Assembly: GCF_030386795.1 (NCBI RefSeq)
Contig: NZ_JANUQM010000001.1
Span: 306,363-370,362, forward strand
Reading direction: 5' to 3'
Source of the DNA: Streptomyces sp. S.PNR 29
GTDB taxonomy: Bacteria; Actinomycetota; Actinomycetes; Streptomycetales; Streptomycetaceae
DNA: 64,000 nt
Below are positions 27,422 through 36,723 of this stretch, one piece after another. The first letter of the stretch is position 1, and each line of letters starts with the position of its first letter. The notes under the pieces were generated by a model. It saw only the letters and a program-made list of their open reading frames with translations, made no database searches and was not told where the DNA came from. Position numbers and translations under genes: made by a program.

Positions 27422-27450
27422 CGCACGGCTGCTTCGCGGCTCTGCGGTTC

Positions 27451-27489
27451 GCGGGCGGTACGGCTCCGTAAAAGGGCCGTATCGCCCGT
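27451..27489 (+). terminator. Hairpin between rpsK and rpoA
   Basis: GGGCGGTACGGC (27453-27464) pairs with GCCGTATCGCCC (27476-27487) with one G-U pair, and the stem extends two pairs outward. The loop is TCCGTAAAAGG. It sits where rpsD lies in many bacteria. It may attenuate or process the transcript before rpoA. Confidence 0.55.
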
Positions 27490-27577
27490 ACCCTTGCTGT
27501 ACCCGCCCCTGTCGAACGGGGCGGCCTGGTCGGGCGTCATATAGCGGGCGCCCCCGACTGAAGGATCTGATCCACAC

Positions 27578-28600
27578 ATGCTGATCGCTCAGCGTCCCTC
27601 GTTGACCGAAGAGGTCGTCGACGAGTTCCGCTCCCGGTTCGTGATCGAGCCGCTGGAGCCGGGCTTCGGCTACACCCTCGGCAACTCCCTCCGCCGCACC
27701 CTCCTGTCGTCGATCCCCGGTGCCGCTGTCACCAGCATCCGCATCGACGGCGTCCTGCACGAGTTCACCACCGTGCCGGGCGTCAAGGAGGACGTCACCG
27801 ACCTGATCCTCAACATCAAGCAGCTGGTCGTCTCCTCGGAGCACGACGAGCCCGTCGTGATGTACCTGCGCAAGCAGGGCCCGGGTCTGGTCACCGCCGC
27901 CGACATCGCGCCTCCGGCCGGTGTCGAGGTGCACAACCCCGACCTCGTCCTCGCCACGCTCAACGGCAAGGGCAAGCTGGAGATGGAGCTGACGGTCGAG
28001 CGTGGCCGCGGTTACGTCTCCGCCGTGCAGAACAAGCAGGTCGGTCAGGAGATCGGGCGTATCCCGGTCGACTCGATCTACTCGCCGGTGCTCAAGGTCA
28101 CGTACAAGGTCGAGGCCACGCGTGTCGAGCAGCGCACCGACTTCGACAAGCTGATCGTCGACGTCGAGACCAAGCAGGCCATGCGGCCGCGTGACGCCAT
28201 GGCGTCGGCCGGCAAGACCCTCGTCGAGCTGTTCGGGCTCGCGCGCGAGCTCAACATCGACGCCGAGGGCATCGACATGGGTCCGTCCCCGACGGACGCC
28301 GCGCTGGCCGCGGACCTGGCGCTGCCGATCGAGGAGCTGGAGCTCACCGTTCGGTCGTACAACTGCCTCAAGCGTGAGGGCATCCACTCCGTGGGTGAGC
28401 TCGTGGCTCGTTCCGAGGCCGACCTGCTCGACATCCGTAACTTCGGTGCGAAGTCGATCGACGAGGTCAAGGCGAAGCTGGCGGGCATGGGCCTCGCGCT
28501 CAAGGACAGCCCGCCCGGATTCGACCCCACCGCTGCGGCGGACGCGTTCGGCGCGGACGACGACGCGGACGCGGGCTTCGTGGAGACCGAGCAGTACTAA
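27578..28600 (+). CDS. rpoA: RNA polymerase alpha subunit
   Basis: 340 aa. The alpha N-terminal dimerisation domain ([43 protein letters not shown]) runs to about residue 230. After a linker comes the C-terminal domain with [21 protein letters not shown] and [14 protein letters not shown], and an acidic end. It assembles core polymerase; the CTD contacts UP elements and activators. ATG 27578 follows GGATCTGAT. Confidence 0.98.
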   Translation: MLIAQRPSLTEEVVDEFRSRFVIEPLEPGFGYTLGNSLRRTLLSSIPGAAVTSIRIDGVLHEFTTVPGVKEDVTDLILNIKQLVVSSEHDEPVVMYLRKQGPGLVTAADIAPPAGVEVHNPDLVLATLNGKGKLEMELTVERGRGYVSAVQNKQVGQEIGRIPVDSIYSPVLKVTYKVEATRVEQRTDFDKLIVDVETKQAMRPRDAMASAGKTLVELFGLARELNIDAEGIDMGPSPTDAALAADLALPIEELELTVRSYNCLKREGIHSVGELVARSEADLLDIRNFGAKSIDEVKAKLAGMGLALKDSPPGFDPTAAADAFGADDDADAGFVETEQY

Positions 28601-28643
28601 GAGCTCGGACCATCCGGTCCGTACTCGGGTGCGGGTGGACTGT

Positions 28644-28672
28644 GGCTTGTCGCGCAGTTCCCCGCGCCCCTT
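28644..28672 (+). repeat. Dispersed intergenic repeat, copy 2
   Basis: ggcttgtcgcgcagttccc followed by cgcgcccctt, 43 bases after the rpoA stop. One mismatch to the copy after map. A strong hairpin follows it directly. Confidence 0.8.
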
Positions 28673-28704
28673 CCGGACGACGCCCCTTCGGGGCTGTCGT
28701 CCGG
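28673..28704 (+). terminator. UUCG hairpin between rpoA and rplQ
   Basis: CCGGACGACGCCCC-TTCG-GGGC(T)GTCGTCCGG: 14 bp with a one-base bulge and a stable UUCG loop. No T tract follows. It is a transcript-stabilising or attenuating element between rpoA and rplQ. Confidence 0.6.
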
Positions 28705-28783
28705 ATCTCCGACAGGCGACCGCCTGCTCGGATACTGACCCCGGTACCTGACACGGCCGGGGCAGACACCTAGGAGAAACACG

Positions 28784-29299
28784 ATGCCGAAGCCCACCAA
28801 GGGTGCCCGTCTGGGCGGCAGTGCCGCGCACGAGAAGCTGATGCTGGCGAACCTCGCGAGGTCGCTGTTCGAGCACGGCCGTATCACCACCACCGAGGCG
28901 AAGGCCCGTCGTCTGCGCCCGTACGCGGAGCGGCTGATCACCAAGGCGAAGAAGGGCGACCTTCACAACCGCCGCCAGGTGCTCCAGGTCATCACGGACA
29001 AGAGCGTCGTCCACACGCTCTTCACCGAGATCGGCCCGCGCTACGAGAACCGTCCGGGTGGCTACACCCGTATCACCAAGATCGGCAACCGCCGTGGCGA
29101 CAACGCGCCCATGGCCGTGATCGAGCTGGTCGAGGCGCTGACGGTGCAGCAGAAGGCGGTCGGCGAGGCCGAGGCGGCGACCAAGCGTGCCGTCAAGGAG
29201 GCCGACGAGGCCAAGGCCGAGGAGACCAAGACCGAGGAAGCCCCGGTCGAGGACGCCAAGGCCGAAGAGGCTCCCGCCGATGAGGCGAAGGACGCCTGA
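28784..29299 (+). CDS. rplQ: 50S ribosomal protein L17 with acidic C-terminal tail
   Basis: 171 aa versus about 120-130 in most bacteria. The canonical part is [19 protein letters not shown] to VIELVEAL (about residue 115). After it comes an Ala/Glu/Lys-rich tail of about 55 residues ending in [14 protein letters not shown]. Ribosome site TAGGAGA. L17 sits near the tunnel exit; the acidic tail is typical of Streptomyces. Confidence 0.96.
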   Translation: MPKPTKGARLGGSAAHEKLMLANLARSLFEHGRITTTEAKARRLRPYAERLITKAKKGDLHNRRQVLQVITDKSVVHTLFTEIGPRYENRPGGYTRITKIGNRRGDNAPMAVIELVEALTVQQKAVGEAEAATKRAVKEADEAKAEETKTEEAPVEDAKAEEAPADEAKDA

Positions 29300-29318
29300 G
29301 GCGCTGCCTGAGCGTTCG

Positions 29319-29350
29319 AAGCGGGTCCGTCCCTCGGGGCGGGCCCGCTT
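29319..29350 (+). terminator. Terminator after rplQ
   Basis: AAGCGGGTCCGTCC and GGGCGGGCCCGCTT form about 14 bp (two G-U pairs) around a CTCG loop, followed by TTCAC. It probably ends the alpha operon; truA starts 56 bases later. Confidence 0.75.
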
Positions 29351-29405
29351 TCACGTCTTCGACGGCAATCTGCCTTGAGAGGATCTGCCTTGAGAGGATC
29401 CAGGG

Positions 29406-30260
29406 GTGAGTGACGAAGTACAGCCCGGATACGTACGTGTCCGCCTCGACCTGTCCTACGACGGGACCGAGTTCTCCGGATGGGCCAAACAGGCCGGGGG
29501 ACGGCGGACCGTGCAGGGAGAGATCGAGGACGCTCTGCGGACCGTCACGCGGTCCCGGGAGACGTACGAGCTGACCGTGGCCGGGCGCACCGACGCCGGG
29601 GTGCACGCCCGGGGGCAGGTCGCCCATGTCGATCTGCCGCGCGAGGTCTGGGCCGAGCACCACGGGAAGCTGCTGAAGCGGCTCGCCGGGCGGCTGCCCA
29701 AGGACGTACGGGTGTGGGCTCTCAGGGAGGCGCCCAGCGGCTTCAACGCGCGTTTCTCGGCGGTCTGGCGGCGGTACGCCTACCGGGTCACCGACAACCC
29801 CGGCGGGGTCGACCCGCTGCTGCGGGGCCATGTCCTGTGGCACGACTGGCCCCTGGACGTCGACGCCATGAACGAGGCGGCCCGCGGGCTGCTCGGCGAG
29901 CACGACTTCGCCGCCTACTGCAAGAAGCGGGACGGGGCCACGACCATCCGTACGCTGCAGGAGCTGAGCCTGGTGCGCGGTGAGGACGGGATCATCACCG
30001 CCACCGTCCGGGCGGACGCCTTCTGCCACAACATGGTGCGCTCACTGATCGGGGCGCTGCTGTTCGTGGGGGACGGGCACCGGCCGCCGGACTGGCCCCG
30101 GAAGGTGCTCGCCGCCGGCGTGCGGGACTCGGCGGTGCATGTCGTACGGCCGCACGGGCTGACGCTGGAGGAGGTCGGCTACCCCGCCGACGAGCTGCTC
30201 GCCGCGCGGAACAAGGAGGCGCGCAACAAGCGGTCGTTGCCGACGGCGGGGTGCTGCTGA
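29406..30260 (+). CDS. truA: tRNA pseudouridine(38-40) synthase TruA
   Basis: 284 aa from GTG 29406. Key parts: [27 protein letters not shown] N-terminus, the catalytic Asp in [32 protein letters not shown], and [14 protein letters not shown]. It makes pseudouridine in the tRNA anticodon arm. Following rplQ is its common place in actinobacteria. Confidence 0.96.
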   Translation: MSDEVQPGYVRVRLDLSYDGTEFSGWAKQAGGRRTVQGEIEDALRTVTRSRETYELTVAGRTDAGVHARGQVAHVDLPREVWAEHHGKLLKRLAGRLPKDVRVWALREAPSGFNARFSAVWRRYAYRVTDNPGGVDPLLRGHVLWHDWPLDVDAMNEAARGLLGEHDFAAYCKKRDGATTIRTLQELSLVRGEDGIITATVRADAFCHNMVRSLIGALLFVGDGHRPPDWPRKVLAAGVRDSAVHVVRPHGLTLEEVGYPADELLAARNKEARNKRSLPTAGCC

Positions 30261-30278
30261 GCGGAAGCGGGGCCGGAG

Positions 30279-31166
30279 CTACCCGGTCGCCGCGGCCGAC
30301 GCCTGGGCCTCGCCCCGGCGGCGGATCTGCCGGAAGGTGAACTCGGCCAGGTCGTCGCCGGTGGAGAACACCGCCGTGTCCTTGTCCGTGACGTCCTTGC
30401 CGTTGGTGAAGCCGGCGATGGTGAAGTAGGCGTACCGGCCGTAGGAGTTGGTCGTCGAGCGGCAGACGGCGCCGTCGCAGAAGTTCTTGACGCCCTTGCC
30501 GGGCAGGGCCTTGACGATGCTCTTGGTGTCGGCCTGGCCCTTGGCCCTGCTCGCCTGCGCCTCGGTGTCGAAGACGGCGACGCCCACCGTCACCGCGACG
30601 CCGTCCCTGGTGTAGGTGACGCGCATCAGGCGAGTGCAGTCGTTGGAGGTCAGGACCTTCGGGAGGGTGCCCTGGGCGGCCGAGGCGCAGTCCTTCGTGT
30701 CGGCCGTCGTGCCCTTCTTGTACACGGTCTCGCCCATGGTCAGCTGCGTGCCCGGGAAGAGGATGCCGGGGGCGAGCGGAGCCGTGTCCTTCTTCACACT
30801 GGATATGAAGTCCTTCGGATCCAGCGGGGCCGGCGCGCTCGTCGGGGCGAACGACGGTGCCGTGGCGCTCGCGCTCGGGATGTCGGCGGTCGAGGGCAGC
30901 TGGGAGGTCGGCTCGTTCGACGCCTGGGTGCTGTCGTTCGCGGACACCACGGCCACGGCCACGGCGGCCGCGACACCCAGGGTGGCCAGCGCACCGCCGC
31001 CGATGAACAGCACGCGGCGCCGTTTGTTGCGGGCCTCCGACGCCTCGGCGAGCGCGGCCCAGTCCGGGGTCTGGCCACTGCTGCTGGACCAGGGCTGCTG
31101 CGAATGCGGTTTCCAGGGATCCCACTGGGACTGAGGTCCCCCCTGCCCATAGCTCATGGGCCGCAT
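30279..31166 (-). CDS. Membrane-anchored protein of unknown function
   Basis: 295 aa (start 31166, or the in-frame ATG 31157; neither has a clear ribosome site). A short Gln/Pro/Trp-rich cytosolic head (SQWDPWKPHSQQPWSSSSG) leads to a basic NKRRR, then one membrane helix at about 50-72. After a Ser/Thr/Pro linker comes an extracytoplasmic domain of about 190 residues with paired Cys residues, GETVYKKGTTADTKDCASA and YGRYAYFTIAGFTNGKD. No catalytic motif is recognised. It converges on truA with 18 bases between the stops. Confidence 0.8.
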   Translation of the reverse strand: MRPMSYGQGGPQSQWDPWKPHSQQPWSSSSGQTPDWAALAEASEARNKRRRVLFIGGGALATLGVAAAVAVAVVSANDSTQASNEPTSQLPSTADIPSASATAPSFAPTSAPAPLDPKDFISSVKKDTAPLAPGILFPGTQLTMGETVYKKGTTADTKDCASAAQGTLPKVLTSNDCTRLMRVTYTRDGVAVTVGVAVFDTEAQASRAKGQADTKSIVKALPGKGVKNFCDGAVCRSTTNSYGRYAYFTIAGFTNGKDVTDKDTAVFSTGDDLAEFTFRQIRRRGEAQASAAATG

Positions 31167-31231
31167 CTTAGACGGGGTAAGAGGTGTGCTGGTCCGCCAC
31201 AGGAAGCTCAGGAGCCCCTAGCGTTCCTCCA

Positions 31232-31339
31232 ATGAGGATGGGCAAAAGCGACATCTCCGGGTGGTTGGTGCGACCGGCGGACACGGGTCCGCGGGTCGTG
31301 TTCGCGGCGGTCCGGTGCGCAGTGGCGGCGAGGCGGTGA
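31232..31339 (+). CDS. Possible 35-aa peptide overlapping the next gene
   Basis: ATG 31232 opens MRMGKSDISGWLVRPADTG and runs in a strongly G/C-third-position frame to a TGA that overlaps the GTG of the next frame (GTGA at 31336). It may be a small coupled ORF, or the front of the downstream protein separated by a one-base shift. No family recognised. Confidence 0.3.
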   Translation: MRMGKSDISGWLVRPADTGPRVVFAAVRCAVAARR

Positions 31340-31776
31340 CGGGGGTGCTGCTGCTGGTGAGCCGGGGCTGGTGGGTGGCGGCGGGCGTGGCCGCACTGCT
31401 GATGCCGGTCCCGCTCGGGCCGGTCGGCGGCGCCCTGCCCCTGCTGGTCTGGGCGTACCGCCGGCGGCGCCGCGCCCGCCCCGGCCTGCCGCGGCTGACC
31501 GGAGCGGCCGCGTCCCTGATCCTCTCGGCGTTCCTCGCCTCCGGAGCCTGGAACGGCCACTGCCTCCCGGTCGTCCTGTCGCTGCTGCTCGGCGGGCCGG
31601 TCCCGCGCGGTCCCTGGTTCTGGCTCGCGCTGGTTGCCCGGGTCCCGGGCCTGACCTGGTTCTCCCCGGCGGTGGCGCGGCGCGGAGTCACGCGGGGTGC
31701 GTTCCTGCTGTGCGTGTGGGCGGTCGCGGTGATGTGCCGTCCCGTCCGGCGTCCGGGGGCCAGGCCGCCGTTTTGA
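31336..31776 (+). CDS. Small membrane protein, unknown
   Basis: 146 aa from GTG 31336 (an in-frame GTG at 31261 is possible). About three hydrophobic stretches: [20 protein letters not shown], a segment around [13 protein letters not shown], and [12 protein letters not shown], separated by an Arg-rich loop [11 protein letters not shown]. Third-position G/C bias supports this strand over the opposite one. It lies between the anchored protein gene and rplM; no function can be assigned. Confidence 0.45.
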   Translation: MTGVLLLVSRGWWVAAGVAALLMPVPLGPVGGALPLLVWAYRRRRRARPGLPRLTGAAASLILSAFLASGAWNGHCLPVVLSLLLGGPVPRGPWFWLALVARVPGLTWFSPAVARRGVTRGAFLLCVWAVAVMCRPVRRPGARPPF

Positions 31777-31978
31777 CCGGCTACAGCACCGCAGGTATCC
31801 TGCTTGTTCGTTGTGTATTGGCTTGCTCATTCTCACGGGACGGGCCCTTACACCGGTCCACCGGGCCGATGACCAGCGACCAGCACGCGGTTTGCGTCAC
31901 CGCGGTGCGGTCAAGGCTGTCGTGATCGTTTCGGTGACCTTGTCTAGGACCATTCACTCGAAGCGAAGGCTACGAACC

Positions 31979-32422
31979 GTGCGTACGTACAGCCCCAAGC
32001 CCGGCGATGTGACGCGCCAGTGGCACGTCATTGACGCTCAGGACGTCGTCCTGGGCCGTCTCGCCTCCACCGCAGCGACCCTTCTCCGGGGCAAGCACAA
32101 GCCGATCTACGCGCCGCACGTCGACGCTGGTGACTTCGTCATCATCATCAACGCCGACAAGGTGCACCTGTCCGGCAACAAGCGGACCCAGAAGATGGCG
32201 TACCGCCACTCCGGCTACCCGGGTGGTCTGCGCTCCGTCCGCTACGACGAGCTGCTCGACAAGAACCCGGAGAAGGCCATCGAGAAGGCCGTCAAGGGCA
32301 TGCTCCCCAAGAACTCCCTGGGCCGTCAGATGCTCTCGAAGCTGAAGGTCTACAAGGGTGACCAGCACCCGCACGGCGCGCAGCAGCCGCAGCCGTACGA
32401 GATCACCCAGGTCGCGCAGTAA
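31979..32422 (+). CDS. rplM: 50S ribosomal protein L13
   Basis: 147 aa from GTG 31979 ([19 protein letters not shown]). The frame is open further back but not conserved. Motifs [20 protein letters not shown] and [17 protein letters not shown]. It begins the rplM-rpsI operon; the gap of about 200 bases before it should hold the promoter, but no strong -35/-10 pair was found. Confidence 0.96.
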   Translation: MRTYSPKPGDVTRQWHVIDAQDVVLGRLASTAATLLRGKHKPIYAPHVDAGDFVIIINADKVHLSGNKRTQKMAYRHSGYPGGLRSVRYDELLDKNPEKAIEKAVKGMLPKNSLGRQMLSKLKVYKGDQHPHGAQQPQPYEITQVAQ

Positions 32423-32464
32423 GTCCGGCCACCCCCTAAGACTGAAGAGAATCTGAGGAGAATC

Positions 32465-32977
32465 GTGGCCGAGACCACTGCCGAGCAGCCGCTCGAAGAG
32501 CTTGACATCGACAGCTACACCACCGAGTCCGAGGTCCCCGTCGAGGGCGAGTACACCTCGGAGTCCCTGGCCTCCCGCTTCGGCGAGCCCCAGCCGGCCG
32601 CCGGCCTGGGCCGCCGCAAGAACGCCATCGCCCGCGTCCGGATCGTCCCGGGCACCGGCAAGTGGAAGATCAACGGTCGCACCCTTGAGGACTACTTCCC
32701 GAACAAGGTGCACCAGCAGGAAGTCAACGAGCCCTTCAAGGTGCTTGAGCTGGAAGGCCGTTACGACGTCATCGCCCGCATCGCCGGTGGCGGTGTCTCC
32801 GGTCAGGCCGGTGCGCTCCGTCTCGGTGTCGCCCGCGCGCTGAACGAGGCCGACGTCGACAACAACCGCGGCCCGCTGAAGAAGGCCGGCTTCCTGCGCC
32901 GCGACGACCGTGCGGTCGAGCGGAAGAAGGCCGGTCTGAAGAAGGCCCGCAAGGCTCCGCAGTACAGCAAGCGCTAA
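32465..32977 (+). CDS. rpsI: 30S ribosomal protein S9 with acidic N-terminal extension
   Basis: 170 aa versus about 130 usual. The first 45 residues are acidic and low-complexity ([18 protein letters not shown]). The S9 core begins at [19 protein letters not shown], and the conserved C-terminus [12 protein letters not shown] reaches the P site. GTG start with GAGGAGAATC upstream. Confidence 0.96.
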   Translation: MAETTAEQPLEELDIDSYTTESEVPVEGEYTSESLASRFGEPQPAAGLGRRKNAIARVRIVPGTGKWKINGRTLEDYFPNKVHQQEVNEPFKVLELEGRYDVIARIAGGGVSGQAGALRLGVARALNEADVDNNRGPLKKAGFLRRDDRAVERKKAGLKKARKAPQYSKR

Positions 32978-33006
32978 ATCGCTGCCTGCGGGCCTGGCCC
33001 TACTCC

Positions 33007-33046
33007 GAACGCCCCGGCGGCACGCCAATGTGCCGCCGGGGCGTTC
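33007..33046 (+). terminator. Rho-independent terminator after rpsI
   Basis: GAACGCCCCGGCGGCAC (33007-33023) pairs perfectly with GTGCCGCCGGGGCGTTC (33030-33046) around a GCCAAT loop, followed by GTTT. A 17-bp perfect stem, the clearest terminator in the window. It separates rpsI from glmM. Confidence 0.9.
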
Positions 33047-33173
33047 GTTTATCGCCAGGCGTGGGCGTATAACGACAAAAGGCGCCCAATGCCTTGTGTG
33101 ATCGGATGTTCAGGCATCGCTCCGGCAGGGCGGGGAGATTGCCTCCGATTCTGACGTTTCCTCAGGAGGACAA

Positions 33174-34532
33174 GTGGGACGACTCTTCGGCACGGACGGC
33201 GTGCGCGGTGTCGCCAACGCGGACCTGACGGCCGAGATGGCACTCGGCCTCTCCGTCGCCGCGGCGCACGTGCTGGCCGAGGCGGGCACGTTCGAAGGAC
33301 ACCGGCCGACCGCGGTGGTCGGGCGTGACCCGCGCGCGTCCGGGGAGTTCCTGGAGGCCGCGGTGGTCGCGGGCCTCGCGAGCGCCGGCGTGGACGTGCT
33401 GCGGGTCGGCGTGCTGCCGACGCCCGCGGTGGCGTTCCTCACCGGTGAGCTGGGCGCCGACCTCGGCGTGATGCTCTCCGCGAGCCACAACGCCATGCCC
33501 GACAACGGCGTCAAGTTCTTCGCGCGCGGCGGCCACAAGCTCGCCGACGAGCTGGAGGACCGCATCGAGACCGTGTACGAGGAGCACCGCCGGGGTGAGC
33601 CGTGGGAGCGGCCCACCGGTGCGGGCGTCGGGCGGGTCCGCACGTACGACGAGGGGTTCGAGCAGTACGTCGGGCATCTGCTGGGCGCGCTTCCGCACCG
33701 CCTCGACGGGCTGAAGATCGTCCTCGACGAGGCGCACGGCGCGGCGTCCCGGGTCTCGCCGGAGATCTTCGCGCGGGCCGGGGCCGAGGTCGTCACGATC
33801 GGCGCCGAGCCCGACGGGCTCAACATCAACGACGGGTGCGGCTCCACGCACCTGGACCAGCTGAAGGCCGCCGTCGTCGAGCACGGAGCCGACCTCGGTA
33901 TCGCGCACGACGGTGACGCCGACCGCTGCCTGGCCGTGGACCACACCGGCGAGGAGGTGGACGGCGACCAGATCCTGGCCGTGCTCGCGCTGGCGATGCG
34001 GGAACGTTCCGCTCTGCCGGCCGAGACGGTGGTGGCGACCGTCATGTCCAACCTGGGCTTCAAGCTGGCCATGGAGCGTGAGGGCATCCGGCTCGTCCAG
34101 ACGGCGGTCGGTGACCGGTACGTCCTGGAGGAGATGAAGGAGCACGGTTTCACGCTCGGTGGCGAGCAGTCCGGGCACGTGATCATCTCGGATCACGCCA
34201 CGACGGGTGACGGCACGCTGACCGGCCTGATGCTGGCGGCGCGGGTCGCCGAGACCGGCCGTACGCTGCGCGAGCTGGCGTCCGTCATGGAGCGGCTGCC
34301 TCAGGTGCTGGTGAACGTGCCGGACGTGGACAAGTCGCGGGTCGGTTCGTCCGCCGAGCTCGCGGCCGCGGTGGCGGACGCGGAGCGGGAGCTCGGGGCG
34401 ACCGGGCGGGTGCTGCTGCGGCCGTCGGGGACGGAGCCGTTGGTGCGGGTGATGGTGGAGGCCGCGGACATCGAGCAGGCGCGGTCCGTGGCGGGGCGGT
34501 TGGCTGATGCGGTCAAGTCGGCTCTGGGATGA
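33174..34532 (+). CDS. glmM: Phosphoglucosamine mutase
   Basis: 452 aa: [14 protein letters not shown] start, the phosphoserine loop [13 protein letters not shown], the metal site [22 protein letters not shown], and the phosphate loop [14 protein letters not shown]. It converts glucosamine-6-P to glucosamine-1-P for peptidoglycan precursors. GTG start after CAGGAGGA. In S. coelicolor it also follows rpsI. Confidence 0.97.
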   Translation: MGRLFGTDGVRGVANADLTAEMALGLSVAAAHVLAEAGTFEGHRPTAVVGRDPRASGEFLEAAVVAGLASAGVDVLRVGVLPTPAVAFLTGELGADLGVMLSASHNAMPDNGVKFFARGGHKLADELEDRIETVYEEHRRGEPWERPTGAGVGRVRTYDEGFEQYVGHLLGALPHRLDGLKIVLDEAHGAASRVSPEIFARAGAEVVTIGAEPDGLNINDGCGSTHLDQLKAAVVEHGADLGIAHDGDADRCLAVDHTGEEVDGDQILAVLALAMRERSALPAETVVATVMSNLGFKLAMEREGIRLVQTAVGDRYVLEEMKEHGFTLGGEQSGHVIISDHATTGDGTLTGLMLAARVAETGRTLRELASVMERLPQVLVNVPDVDKSRVGSSAELAAAVADAERELGATGRVLLRPSGTEPLVRVMVEAADIEQARSVAGRLADAVKSALG

Positions 34533-34584
34533 GCTCCGGTTTCGGCGTGGGGATTCTGTGCGCTGCGGGCTGCGGGAGGTCCGT

Positions 34585-34612
34585 GGCTGGTCGCGCAGTT
34601 CCCCGCGCCCCT
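34585..34612 (+). repeat. Dispersed intergenic repeat, copy 3
   Basis: ggctggtcgcgcagttccc followed by cgcgcccct, 52 bases after the glmM stop; it runs into the end of the convergent DUF389 gene. Confidence 0.8.
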
Positions 34613-35549
34613 AGGGGGCGTGGTTGCGCCCGCGTTGGGTGGACCAGAGCCACTTCTGCGCGAGCAGGGTGAGGGTGCCGGCGAGGATGATGCCGAGCAG
34701 GTTCAGCAGGAGCTGCTCCGTGGAGCCCCAGGTCTGCTTGGTGTCCCCGTAGCTGAGGGCTACGGCGGCGTTGGCGGCTGCCGGGACCGTTGTCACGGAG
34801 ATGGCGACACCCACAAGGGCGCCGGACTTGGCGGACGTCAGGGAGAGGGTGCCGGCGGCGCCGGCCAGGACCGCCACGACGAAGGAGAACCAGTCGGGGG
34901 CGTAGATGAAGCCGGTGTTGGGCCGGTCGGCTTTCAGCCGGGCCTCGCTGAACAGGTCGACCGCGTCCATGAAGAGACTGAAGCCGACCGTCACCGCCAT
35001 CGCCACGGCGAAGCCGGCCAGCAGCGCGATGAGCGAGCGCAGGGCGAGGCGCGGCGCCCGCTGCACCAGGGCCGTGCAGATGCCCGCCAGCGGCCCGAAC
35101 TCCGGCCCGACCGCCATCGCGCCCACGATCAGGATCGCGTTGTCCAGCACCACACCGCAGGCAGCGATCATCGTGGCGAGCGTGATGAAGGCGATGTAGG
35201 TGATGGAGAGGGTCGACTCCTCGTGCGTGGCGTCCGCCAGGTGCTCCCAGAGCACCGCGTCCGCGGCCTCGCCCGGCGCCTCCTCCTCCGCCCTGTCGGC
35301 CCGGTCGGACAGCGACAGGTCGATGTTCTCGACGGCGATGGAGCCGGCCTTGTCGAGGTCCAGTGCCCTCAGCGCCCCGAGGAGCTCGTCGCCCGCCTCG
35401 CGGGCCACGTCGCACATCACGACGTCCCCGGAGGGGTTGCGGGCGGCGCCCGGCATCACCACGAGGTGCGTGGTGCCGACCGTGCTCTCGATCAGACGGA
35501 CCACGTCGTCGGTCTTCCCGGACGGCGTGATCAGACGCAGATGCAGCAT
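34611..35549 (-). CDS. DUF389 family membrane protein
   Basis: 312 aa. A cytosolic N-terminal domain of about 115 residues (MLHLRLITPSGKTDDVVRL) precedes a membrane domain with about six hydrophobic segments. That domain contains the DUF389 signature around VVLDNAILIVGAMAVGPEFGPL and SAKSGALVGVAISVTTVPAAANAAVALSYGD. It belongs to the TIGR00341-like group. The role is unknown; transport is only a guess. It converges on glmM. Confidence 0.85.
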   Translation of the reverse strand: MLHLRLITPSGKTDDVVRLIESTVGTTHLVVMPGAARNPSGDVVMCDVAREAGDELLGALRALDLDKAGSIAVENIDLSLSDRADRAEEEAPGEAADAVLWEHLADATHEESTLSITYIAFITLATMIAACGVVLDNAILIVGAMAVGPEFGPLAGICTALVQRAPRLALRSLIALLAGFAVAMAVTVGFSLFMDAVDLFSEARLKADRPNTGFIYAPDWFSFVVAVLAGAAGTLSLTSAKSGALVGVAISVTTVPAAANAAVALSYGDTKQTWGSTEQLLLNLLGIILAGTLTLLAQKWLWSTQRGRNHAP

Positions 35550-35572
35550 GGTGCCTTCTTATCAGCCGGTCG

Positions 35573-36562
35573 TCACAGCTTCCGCAGGCTCAGGCGCTGC
35601 ACCTTGTGGTCCGGGCCCTTGCGCAGGACGAGGGTGGCGCGGCCGCGGGTGGGGGCGATGTTCTCCACCAGGTTCGGCTTGTTGATCGTGCGCCACATGG
35701 TGCGGGCGTAGTCGAGGGCCTCCTCCTCCGAGACCTGGGTGTACTTGCGGAAGTACGAGGAGGGGTTCTGGAAGGCGGTCTCGCGCAGCTTGCGGAACCG
35801 GCTGAGGTACCAGTGCTCGATGTCCTCGGTGCGGGCGTCGACGTACACGCTGAAGTCGAAGTAGTCGGCGAGGCCGACCCGGGTGCGGCCGTCCTTGCCG
35901 GGCAGGGCGGGCTGCAGCACGTTCAGGCCCTCGACGATCAGGATGTCGGGGCGGCGGACGGTGAGCTTCTCGCCGGGGACGATGTCGTAGATGAGGTGGG
36001 AGTAGACGGGGGCGGTGACCTCGTCCTTCCCCGCCTTGATGTCGGCGACGAACCGGGTCAGGGCGCGGCGGTCGTATGACTCGGGGAAACCTTTCCGCGA
36101 CATCAGGCCGCGGTCCGTGAGCTCCTTCGTGGGGAGCAGGAACCCGTCGGTGGTGACCAGTTCCACGCGGGGGTGCTCCGGCCAGCGGGAGAGGAGGGCC
36201 TGGAGGAGGCGTGCGACGGTCGACTTCCCGACGGCGACCGAGCCGGCGACTCCTATCACGAAGGGCGTGCCGGACTGGGAGCCCCCTTCGCCGAGGAAGG
36301 TGTTCAGCGCGCTCCTCAGGCCGTCCGTGGCCCCGACGTAGAGGTTGAGCAGCCGCGACAGCGGGAGGTAGATGTCCCGCACCTCGTCGAGGTCGATGAC
36401 GTCACCGAGGCCGCGCAGCTTCTCGACCTCCTCGGCCGTCAGCGGCAGCGGCGTCTTGTCGCGCAGCGCGCTCCACTCGGCTCGGGTGAGGTCGACGTAG
36501 GGAGTCGCCTCCGGGCGGTTCCGGTGGGCGCTCCGGGGCATCGAGGAGACCGGAGAGATCAC
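35573..36562 (-). CDS. coaA: Pantothenate kinase (type I)
   Basis: 329 aa. P-loop [37 protein letters not shown] near the N-terminus, [29 protein letters not shown] and the [20 protein letters not shown]-terminus. It catalyses the first step of CoA synthesis and is feedback-inhibited by CoA in this family. It is divergent from the ABC transporter genes. Confidence 0.96.
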   Translation of the reverse strand: MISPVSSMPRSAHRNRPEATPYVDLTRAEWSALRDKTPLPLTAEEVEKLRGLGDVIDLDEVRDIYLPLSRLLNLYVGATDGLRSALNTFLGEGGSQSGTPFVIGVAGSVAVGKSTVARLLQALLSRWPEHPRVELVTTDGFLLPTKELTDRGLMSRKGFPESYDRRALTRFVADIKAGKDEVTAPVYSHLIYDIVPGEKLTVRRPDILIVEGLNVLQPALPGKDGRTRVGLADYFDFSVYVDARTEDIEHWYLSRFRKLRETAFQNPSSYFRKYTQVSEEEALDYARTMWRTINKPNLVENIAPTRGRATLVLRKGPDHKVQRLSLRKL

Positions 36563-36663
36563 AGTCCATTGTTAACGGAGTTCGAACGGGGCGGAGGGTG
36601 GGGTGCGTCACGCGGGTCCTCGGCGGGCGGAATCGAGCCAGGAGGGGAATGTCAGTGGCGTGC

Positions 36664-36677
36664 GTCACAGTTGTGAC
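36664..36677. promoter_or_regulatory. Perfect palindrome upstream of the ABC transporter (possible operator)
   Basis: GTCACA-GT-TGTGAC, 47 bases before the transporter ATG in the coaA/ABC divergent gap. The size and symmetry suit a dimeric repressor. No regulator gene is adjacent, so its binder is unknown. Confidence 0.4.
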
Positions 36678-36723
36678 AAGGGTGGGCCCGGCCGGGGTCC
36701 ACGAACCCCCCGAGGGGATGACC

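Noticed and set aside
31168..31836. 222-residue minus-strand frame opposite the small membrane protein
   Set aside because: Pro/Arg/Gln low-complexity product; the plus strand gives clean hydrophobic segments.
34533..34610. Possible terminator between glmM and the DUF389 gene
   Set aside because: No convincing inverted repeat; the conspicuous element there is the dispersed repeat.
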